NCBI GenBank assembly: GCA_046328335.1
Contig: JAXLWU010000006.1
Location: 1 to 64,000 of the forward strand
Source of the DNA: JACCXM01 sp046328335
GTDB lineage: Bacteria > Chloroflexota > Chloroflexia > Thermomicrobiales > UBA6265
Length of the DNA: 64,000 nt
Reading direction: 5' to 3'
The notes beneath the pieces were generated by a model. The model was not told where the DNA came from. It saw only the letters and a program-made list of their open reading frames with translations, and searched no databases. Of the stretch, positions 58,104 through 64,000 are shown piece by piece (the stretch's first letter is position 1; the number at the start of each line of letters is the position of its first letter). The translations under genes were made by a program, and so were the position numbers.

Positions 58104-60173
58104 ATGACGGACGTCCTCAGCGACGCGTCGTCTCTGGAGCGGCGGGTCGATACGCTCCGCAAGCGCATCGAACGCCTCAACTTCGAGTACTACATCCTCG
58201 ACCGACCCAGTGCGACCGACGCCGAATATGACGCACTGCTCAACGAACTGCGCGCGCTCGAAGCCGCACACCCCGAGATCGTCACCCCGGACTCTCCAAC
58301 GCAGCGCGTTGGTGCGGGTCCCAGTGGAGCATTCACCCAGATCGTGCACCCCCTGCCTATGCTTTCGCTCAGCAATGTTTACAACCGGGATGAACTCGAT
58401 GCCTGGGCAGCGCGGATCGAGCGTATCTTGCCGACTACCAAGTTCGCATTCGTCACCGAACCAAAGATCGACGGCCTCGCGATCGCCCTGACCTACGCCG
58501 ATGGCCTCCTCGTCCGCGGCGCCACGCGTGGCGACGGCGTTGTTGGGGAAGACGTCACCCAGAACCTGCGCACCGTGCGAAACCTGCCCCTGCGACTGCT
58601 CGGCGATGACACCAACCTGGTGCCTGAACGCATCGAAGTCCGAGGCGAGGTCTACATGCGCCGCGCTGATTTCGAGCAACTCAACGCGCGCATGGAACGT
58701 GACGGTGGCAGAACGTTCATGAATCCACGCAATGCCGCCGCGGGATCGTTGCGCCAACTCGATTCGAGCATCACCGCGCAGCGGCCGCTGCGTTTCATCG
58801 CCTATGGCATCGGCTACAAGACTGGTGGGCCCGCCGTGGATGCCCATTCCGAGGCGCTGGCGCTGCTTCGTACCTATGGCTTCGAAACGTCCCACGACGC
58901 GGCAGTCGATACCACGACCGAGGCTGTCTGGTCGCGTTGCGAGTGGTGGCATGCGCGCCGAGAAGCGGTTCCGTTCGAGATCGACGGGGTCGTCATCAAG
59001 GTGAACAACCTGCAACAGCAGGAAGAACTCGGCTTTGTTTCGCGCGAGCCGCGGTGGGCAACAGCGTTCAAGTTCCCCGCAATTCAGCAGACCAGCCGTA
59101 TCGTCGACATCGGCGTCAATGTCGGACGGACGGGCGTTCTGACCCCCCTTGCCCACCTCGAACCGGTCAATATCGGAGGCGTAATCGTCAGCCGCGCCAC
59201 ACTGCATAACGAGGACGAGATTCGCCGTAAGGACATTCGGGTAGGCGATACCGTCGTGGTGCAGCGCGCCGGTGACGTGATCCCGCAGATCGTCCAGGTG
59301 ATCACGGAGCGGCGTACTGGCGAAGAGCGCGAATTCGTCATGCCTGAGCGGTGCCCCGTGTGCGGTTCACCGACACACCGCGCCGACGGTGAGGCAGCCC
59401 GGTATTGCACCAACTCCGCTTGTCCCGCGCAACTCAAGCGCCATATCGAACACTTCGTCGGCCGCGGCGCAATGGATATCGAGGGATTCGGAGAAAAACT
59501 CTCGAGCCGTTTCGTTGACCTCGGCTTCGTTCGTGATCTGAGCGACATCTACTATCTCGATTGGGATGCTATCGCCCAATTGGAAGGGCTTGGTGAAACG
59601 AGCGTCGCGAACTTGCGAGCCGCGGTCGAAGTCAGCAAGAACCGGCCCTTGGCCAGATTCATCTTCGGACTGGGGATCCCGTTCGTTGGCGAGCGATCGG
59701 CCCGCCTCTTGGCCGATCGCTTCCATGCCATGGACGCGCTCATGACTGCCAATGCGGAAACGATCGACAGTATTCCTGGAATCGGCCCCGTGCAAGCCCA
59801 GGGAATCGCCGACTTCCTCGCTACCCCACAGAACGTCGCGATCATCGCCAGAATGGCAGCGGCGGGCGTCAACCTAGCCGATGCCGAAGCCGCCAACGGT
59901 CGCGAAGAGGGTCCGTTGCTCGGCAAGTCGGTCGTCCTGACGGGCCGGCTTTCGACCATGACACGGGGGGAAGCCGAAGAAGCCTTGCGCCGTGCGGGCG
60001 CGAATGTTGCGAGTTCAGTCTCGAAGAAAACTGCCGCCGTGTTTGCCGGAGAAGACGCCGGAAGCAAGGCCGACCGGGCACGCGAACTTGGCGTCCCGAT
60101 CTATGACGAAGCCGTCTTGGCGCGGGTGCTTGCCGGCGGAGCGCTGCCCGCTATAGGGGATCAAGACGAGTGA
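58104..60173 (+). CDS. ligA: NAD-dependent DNA ligase
   Basis: LigA seals nicks in replication and repair. From ATG 58104 (AAGGAG nine bases upstream) it has 689 residues. It shows the Ia domain (LNFEYYILDRPSATDAEYDALLNEL), the AMP-lysine K121 in EPKIDG, and an OB fold. Then come the zinc finger CPVCGSPTHRADGEAARYCTNSACPAQ, HhH repeats (GLGETSVANLRAAVEVSKNRPLARFIFGLGIPFVGERSARLLA) and the BRCT domain (LLGKSVVLTGRLSTMTRGEAEEALRRAGANVASSVSKKT). The next gene overlaps its stop. Confidence 0.98.
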   Translation: MTDVLSDASSLERRVDTLRKRIERLNFEYYILDRPSATDAEYDALLNELRALEAAHPEIVTPDSPTQRVGAGPSGAFTQIVHPLPMLSLSNVYNRDELDAWAARIERILPTTKFAFVTEPKIDGLAIALTYADGLLVRGATRGDGVVGEDVTQNLRTVRNLPLRLLGDDTNLVPERIEVRGEVYMRRADFEQLNARMERDGGRTFMNPRNAAAGSLRQLDSSITAQRPLRFIAYGIGYKTGGPAVDAHSEALALLRTYGFETSHDAAVDTTTEAVWSRCEWWHARREAVPFEIDGVVIKVNNLQQQEELGFVSREPRWATAFKFPAIQQTSRIVDIGVNVGRTGVLTPLAHLEPVNIGGVIVSRATLHNEDEIRRKDIRVGDTVVVQRAGDVIPQIVQVITERRTGEEREFVMPERCPVCGSPTHRADGEAARYCTNSACPAQLKRHIEHFVGRGAMDIEGFGEKLSSRFVDLGFVRDLSDIYYLDWDAIAQLEGLGETSVANLRAAVEVSKNRPLARFIFGLGIPFVGERSARLLADRFHAMDALMTANAETIDSIPGIGPVQAQGIADFLATPQNVAIIARMAAAGVNLADAEAANGREEGPLLGKSVVLTGRLSTMTRGEAEEALRRAGANVASSVSKKTAAVFAGEDAGSKADRARELGVPIYDEAVLARVLAGGALPAIGDQDE

Positions 60174-60397
60174 GCGGCTACAGTTACGCAACGCGCGAAT
60201 CTGATCCTGTCCACACGGTGCGCACCATCGGTCGCATCGCACAGATGATTATCGAACTTCGTGATGAATACGTCTCACGGCCACGTCCCGATCTCCTCGT
60301 GCAGATCGATCAGCGCCTCACTGATCTGCACGAATTGCAGGCCGAATTACGTAATCGCGTGGCCGATTCAAACCAGGCCGGCGGTTCCGGGGTCTGA
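60170..60397 (+). CDS. Small hypothetical protein downstream of ligA
   Basis: A 75-residue ORF starts at GTG 60170, overlapping the ligA stop (GTGA), so it is translated by coupling. The protein is helical and charged (RTIGRIAQMIIELRDEYVSRPRPDLLVQIDQRLTDLHELQAELRNRVAD), probably a short coiled coil. No family is recognised. It ends eight bases before the convergent pyrE stop. Confidence 0.6.
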   Translation: MSGYSYATRESDPVHTVRTIGRIAQMIIELRDEYVSRPRPDLLVQIDQRLTDLHELQAELRNRVADSNQAGGSGV

Positions 60398-60405
60398 CTC
60401 CTCGT

Positions 60406-60999
60406 TCAGGATGCGGGCGACGGGGTCGTGCCCGGCTTCTCCAGCGGCACGCCCTGTGCGCATAAGGGACACGTCTCGGGTAGCCAACTTTCGACATCGA
60501 GAGTAACGAGCGAGAACCACGGTAGCGGCAACCTGGCGTTGCCGCCACTCCTGTCAACAAGCACGGCAATACCAGCCACGCTGACAGGTTGCTTTTCCAG
60601 GGCGGCCAATGTCTCGCGCACCGATCCGCCGGTGGTCAGGATGTCATCGACCACTAGCACGCGGGAACCAGGGGCAAAGACCGTTCCTCGTCGGAATTCA
60701 CGCTCGGATCCTCCGCCGGAAACACGTTCGGCGTAGGCGGCCGCGGTTCCCAACTGGCGAGCCACCTCGAATGCGAGAATCACGCCTCCGGTTGTCGGTC
60801 CCACCACCACATCGATGCTTGCCTTCCGGTAGTGATCCGCGATGAGCGCGCATGCGTCCGATGTTGCCTCGGGTCGCCGCAGAAGGTCGAACTTTTCGAT
60901 GTACTGGTCGCTGTGCCGGCCCGAAGAGAGGAGAAAATGCCCGGTCTTGAGTGCGCCACTTCCGCGCAAGACCGCGAGCACATCGATCGTTTCCGCCAT
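60406..60999 (-). CDS. pyrE: Orotate phosphoribosyltransferase
   Basis: PyrE makes OMP from orotate and PRPP. The 197-residue protein has GALKTGHFLLSSGRHSDQYIEKF, the PRPP loop VLVVDDILTTGGS, and AYAERVSGG in the mobile loop region. The C-terminal CPLCAQGVPLEKPG tail is of the type seen in Thermus and some archaea. It follows cax by 12 bases at the end of the pyr gene run. Confidence 0.96.
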   Translation of the reverse strand: MAETIDVLAVLRGSGALKTGHFLLSSGRHSDQYIEKFDLLRRPEATSDACALIADHYRKASIDVVVGPTTGGVILAFEVARQLGTAAAYAERVSGGGSEREFRRGTVFAPGSRVLVVDDILTTGGSVRETLAALEKQPVSVAGIAVLVDRSGGNARLPLPWFSLVTLDVESWLPETCPLCAQGVPLEKPGTTPSPAS

Positions 61000-61011
61000 C
61001 GTTCTCCCCGA

Positions 61012-62061
61012 TCAGACAAAATAGAACGCGATCGCCAGCATGGTATAGAGTGAAACCAGTTGTGCTCCTTCGAGCCAGTTTGACTCCCCGTCGACCGAAA
61101 TCAGCACCGCGATCAGCGCCGCGCCGATCAGTCCCGCCAACTCGTAACTGTTGAAAACCAGGGTCATGGGATGGCCAACCAGGATGCCAACGAACACCAG
61201 AATCGGCGTCACGAAGAGCGCGATCTGAAGCCCGGAACCAATGGCAATGCCAAGACTGAGGTCCATCTTGTTCTGAAACGCCACCTGGACGGCCACGATA
61301 TGCTCGGCGACATTACCAACGATCGGGATCAGAATCACACCGATGAAAAACTCGGATAGCCCCGATTGCTCCGCGACCGGTTCGATCGCGCCCACGAGCA
61401 GTTCGCTCATGAACACCACGCCGATGGTGCTTGCCACCATCAACCCGACAGCGTAGGGCAGTTTCAACGTAGGCGCGCTGTGCCCCTCGCGTGATTCGGC
61501 TTCTGGGCTCTCCTGCCGCAGAGAGAAGATGATGTACAGGACGTAGACGACGATGAGGACAATGGCGAGTCCATCACTGATGAACTGGACATCTTCAACC
61601 GAAGGACGGTCCCCGGCGGACCCAAAGGCAAAGACTGCGGGGATGGTCATCGAAACAACGGCGAGCGCCATCATCGTCGCGTTCGTGCCCGCGGTCCGCG
61701 CATCGAAGTACTGTGTGCCGTTCTTAAGTCCGCCGAGCAGAAGGGACAGACCGAGGACAATCAGAATATTGCCGATGATCGATCCCGCGATCGAGGCTTT
61801 GACGACCTCGACGAGTCCCTCGCGGAGGGCGACGATGGTGATGATCAATTCCGCGGCATTGCCGAGCGTCGCGTTGAGCAAGGCGCCGATCTTGGGTCCG
61901 GTATAGACCGCCGCTTCTTCCGTCGCCCGCCCCAGCACCCCGGCCAGAGGAATCAGCGACAGGGCCGAGGCGAGAAAGACGCCGTAGACCCCGCCGATGT
62001 GGGCATACTCGAAGAAGATCGCCAGCGGAATCAGGAGCAACAGCGGCAAGAGAAACTTCAT
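61012..62061 (-). CDS. cax: Calcium/proton antiporter (CaCA family)
   Basis: From ATG 62061 (overlapping the pyrD stop by ATGA) the protein is 349 residues with about eleven membrane segments in two similar halves. Each half has the ion-binding repeat: ALLNATLGNAAELIITIVALREG in the first, VILIPIVGNVAEHIVAVQVAFQNKMDLSLGIAIGSGLQIALF in the second. An acidic cytoplasmic loop (ESPEAESREG) separates the halves. It exports calcium using the proton gradient. Its place inside the pyr genes is unusual. Confidence 0.94.
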   Translation of the reverse strand: MKFLLPLLLLIPLAIFFEYAHIGGVYGVFLASALSLIPLAGVLGRATEEAAVYTGPKIGALLNATLGNAAELIITIVALREGLVEVVKASIAGSIIGNILIVLGLSLLLGGLKNGTQYFDARTAGTNATMMALAVVSMTIPAVFAFGSAGDRPSVEDVQFISDGLAIVLIVVYVLYIIFSLRQESPEAESREGHSAPTLKLPYAVGLMVASTIGVVFMSELLVGAIEPVAEQSGLSEFFIGVILIPIVGNVAEHIVAVQVAFQNKMDLSLGIAIGSGLQIALFVTPILVFVGILVGHPMTLVFNSYELAGLIGAALIAVLISVDGESNWLEGAQLVSLYTMLAIAFYFV

Positions 62062-63092
62062 GTTCCGGCCATCTCCCACCCTGTCGCATGTCCGTCACCG
62101 AGACGAAAACCGGGGTTCGCGATTCCGACCACTTGCCCAAGCGAGGCGAACCCTTGCTGACCGAGCCACGCGGCGAGTTCATCGATCAGGCGAACGGGAA
62201 GACCGGGATCGACGAAAATGGCCGTTCCGATCTGCACTGCGGACGCGCCGGCCATGAAGAACTCCAACGCGTCGTTGAGATTCATGATGCCGCCCATGCC
62301 TACAACCGGCACTCGCACCGCCGCGGCAACCTGGTACACCATGCGCACCGCGACCGGTTTGATCGCGGGACCCGACAGCCCCCCGGTGTGATTCGCGAGA
62401 ATTGGACGCCGGTGGCGAACATCGATCGACATGCCAACGAGGGTATTGATCAGCGAAATGGCGTCGGCGCCAGCGTCTTCAACCGCCTGAGCGACGGCGA
62501 CGATGTCGGTCGCGCCAGGACTGAGTTTGACGATAATCGGCAGCGTGGTAACGGCTCGCACCGCGCTGGTCACATCGGCCGACATCGCCGCGTCCCAGCC
62601 AAAACAGTAACCGCCGCGGGAGATATTCGGACAGGACACATTGATTTCGAGCGCGGCAATGCCTGGCACTTCGTCCAGGCTGGCCGCCATGGCAGCGTAA
62701 TCCTCGATTGCCTCCGCCGAAATGTTGACAATGGCCGGGACATCCCAGTTTGCCCAGATGCGTGGGTACGTCTTGATGAAACCGTCGATTCCCGGATTCT
62801 GCAATCCGATCGCGTTCAGCATTCCAGCCGGCGTTTCGATGATCCTGGGCATCGGATTGCCGCGGCGGCGGTGGGGTGTGATGCCCTTGCTCACGAACGC
62901 GCCGAGTCGCTGCACATCGATGACGGCCGCGTATTCCTGCCCGTATCCGAAGCACCCGGAGGCGGCGATAACTGGATTGCGAAGGCGAAGTTCGCGCGGG
63001 TTGTGTGGCGCGAGATCGACCGCCAGGGACGCGTACTGCACGCCCCGGCTCTGGCTCGCCGGCGCCGCTTCCAGGGGAATCGAGCCGCTCAC
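62058..63092 (-). CDS. pyrD: Dihydroorotate dehydrogenase B (NAD+), catalytic subunit
   Basis: The 344-residue FMN enzyme oxidises dihydroorotate to orotate. It has NPVIAASGCFGYGQEYA, the class 1B motif EINVSCPN with catalytic Cys, FVSKGITPHRRRGNPMPRI and VVGMGGIMNLNDALEFFMAGASAVQIGTAIF. The first 25 residues are a variable tail. It overlaps pyrK by ATGA upstream and cax by ATGA downstream. PyrK passes its electrons to NAD. Confidence 0.97.
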   Translation of the reverse strand: MSGSIPLEAAPASQSRGVQYASLAVDLAPHNPRELRLRNPVIAASGCFGYGQEYAAVIDVQRLGAFVSKGITPHRRRGNPMPRIIETPAGMLNAIGLQNPGIDGFIKTYPRIWANWDVPAIVNISAEAIEDYAAMAASLDEVPGIAALEINVSCPNISRGGYCFGWDAAMSADVTSAVRAVTTLPIIVKLSPGATDIVAVAQAVEDAGADAISLINTLVGMSIDVRHRRPILANHTGGLSGPAIKPVAVRMVYQVAAAVRVPVVGMGGIMNLNDALEFFMAGASAVQIGTAIFVDPGLPVRLIDELAAWLGQQGFASLGQVVGIANPGFRLGDGHATGWEMAGT

Positions 63093-63892
63093 AGCACGAC
63101 CTCATCCAAGTCGAAGACGGGTCCCTGTATGCACGACGCGATCATTCCCCGGTTCGTTTCCACCACACAGCCAAGGCAGACGCCGAGGCCGCAGGCCATA
63201 CCGCGTTCCACGGAAATCTGTACGTTCGGCTTGAGATTGGTTCTGAGCGGGGCGATCACCTGGTTCAAAGTCGCGTACATCGGTTCAGGCCCGCAAGCGA
63301 AAATCTGATCTGCCCAATCCATGTAGGCGGGAATGAGTTCAGTCGCGAGTCCATGATGCCCGTGAGTGCCGTCATCGGTTGCCACGATGTACTCGACGCT
63401 CTCCGCAAGTTCCGATGCAGGAAGAAGACCATCGGCGGTCGCGGCGCCCATCACGAAGACAACATCGAGGCGTTGCCGCGTCGCTTCGTCCGAAAGCATC
63501 ACCAACGGCGCTACGCCGACTCCTCCCGCCAGCATGACCAACCGCTGCGCCTTCGCATCGATGTCAAACGAGTTGCCCAGGGGTCCGAGCATTCCCAACA
63601 ATTCGCCCGGCTGGCGTTTGGCCAGCCAGGCGCTACCGCGACCAAAAGGCCGCACCAGAAATGTCATGGTCGATTCCCGCACATCGACCCGATACACGGA
63701 GTACGGACGACGCAGCAGCGGATCGAACGACTCCGGAAAGCGAGTGGTGATGTTGAAGAACTGACCTGACTTGAGGCGCGAGACGACCGGCCCGGGGGCA
63801 CTCACCGTGATCAGCACGGCATCTCCCATGATCGGTTCGATGCTCAAGACTTCGCTTGCGAACTCTTTGGAACTCCCAGAGGTGGCGGTCAT
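63089..63892 (-). CDS. pyrK: Dihydroorotate dehydrogenase electron transfer subunit
   Basis: PyrK carries FAD and a 2Fe-2S cluster and passes electrons from PyrD to NAD. From ATG 63892 (one base after the upstream stop) it has 267 residues. It shows the FAD domain (FDPLLRRPYSVYRV), the NAD-binding LAGGVGVAPLVML and the cluster Cys in ERGMACGLGVCLGCV with a fourth in IASCIQGPVF. The frame is open to 63949, but that start lies inside the upstream gene. Confidence 0.95.
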   Translation of the reverse strand: MTATSGSSKEFASEVLSIEPIMGDAVLITVSAPGPVVSRLKSGQFFNITTRFPESFDPLLRRPYSVYRVDVRESTMTFLVRPFGRGSAWLAKRQPGELLGMLGPLGNSFDIDAKAQRLVMLAGGVGVAPLVMLSDEATRQRLDVVFVMGAATADGLLPASELAESVEYIVATDDGTHGHHGLATELIPAYMDWADQIFACGPEPMYATLNQVIAPLRTNLKPNVQISVERGMACGLGVCLGCVVETNRGMIASCIQGPVFDLDEVVL

Positions 63893-63893
63893 C

Positions 63894-64000
63894 TCAATAA
63901 CCGGTTCCGGTCTCTCGATAGTCCGGGAACGGCTGTACCGTGTAGACATCGTGCGAGTTGATCATCGCCGCCACGATCGTGCGCGCGGTATCGATCGAGG
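63894..64000 (-). CDS. C-terminal end of an upstream gene, probably carB
   Basis: A frame open from the right edge encodes 34 residues (SIDTARTIVAAMINSHDVYT, then VQPFPDYRETGTGY) and ends with TGA one base before the pyrK start. The position, directly before pyrK-pyrD, and the shape of the tail suit the large subunit of carbamoyl-phosphate synthase. The fragment is too short to prove this. Confidence 0.5.
   Translation of the reverse strand, partial: SIDTARTIVAAMINSHDVYTVQPFPDYRETGTGY

Overview
This window is about 64 kb of GC-rich, densely packed bacterial chromosome. It contains housekeeping genes only. I see no phage, insertion sequence, CRISPR array or rRNA. The protein character, frequent GTG/TTG starts and gene content suggest a Chloroflexota bacterium, probably near the Thermomicrobia. 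That placement is inference; no marker in the window proves it.

Layout. 1-2.4 kb: the start of a glycosyltransferase that runs off the left edge, and a family 2 glycoside hydrolase. 2.5-8.6 kb: a secreted protein, a CAT-anticodon tRNA, rsfS with a small membrane protein, glyA, galE, and a der-plsY operon. 8.7-13.2 kb: gcvT-gcvH-gcvPA (no gcvPB follows) and purB. 13.3-19.3 kb: a glmS ribozyme, glmS, a TatD-type hydrolase, a Mur-ligase-like ATPase and PolX, the last four tightly spaced on the plus strand. 19.3-29.7 kb: dnaE, an XRE regulator, a divergent FolD-like gene, tRNA-Gln, a beta-propeller lipoprotein, recF, dnaN and a Rad52-like gene. 29.7-40.5 kb: a cyclophilin lipoprotein, queA-ruvB, nadK, a SEDS protein, mtnP, rpsO, pnp, larE-rrf2 and tRNA-Asn. 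40.5-48.5 kb: a zinc-ribbon protein, a DarA-like protein, tmk, an AAA/R3H ATPase, a GNAT protein, recR and ftsK. 48.6-60.4 kb: imuB, a small linker gene, dnaE2, a flavin oxidoreductase, a family-4 UDG, an exonuclease-UvrC fusion and ligA. 60.4-64 kb: the pyrimidine genes pyrE, pyrD and pyrK with a cax antiporter, and the tail of a probable carB at the right edge.

How the genes work together. DNA replication and repair dominates: dnaE, dnaN, recF, recR, ruvB, ligA, polX, UDG, exo-UvrC, imuB-dnaE2 and a Rad52-like annealing protein. Three of these units (Rad52-like gene, ruvB, imuB-dnaE2) carry a GAAC-N4-GTTC element inside or beside a promoter. This is the Gram-positive-type LexA (SOS) box, and all three copies also share the same A/T-rich right flank. 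I read the window as holding part of an SOS regulon that combines mutagenic repair, branch migration and single-strand annealing.

The other strong findings are a complete glmS self-cleaving ribozyme upstream of glmS, a FolD homologue lacking the catalytic Lys and Gln and apparently starting at CTG, a UDG with Ser in place of an iron-sulfur ligand Cys, a Cys-free Rrf2 regulator overlapping larE, and many promoters built on an extended -10 element (TGn followed by a TATAMT/TAGAMT-like hexamer).
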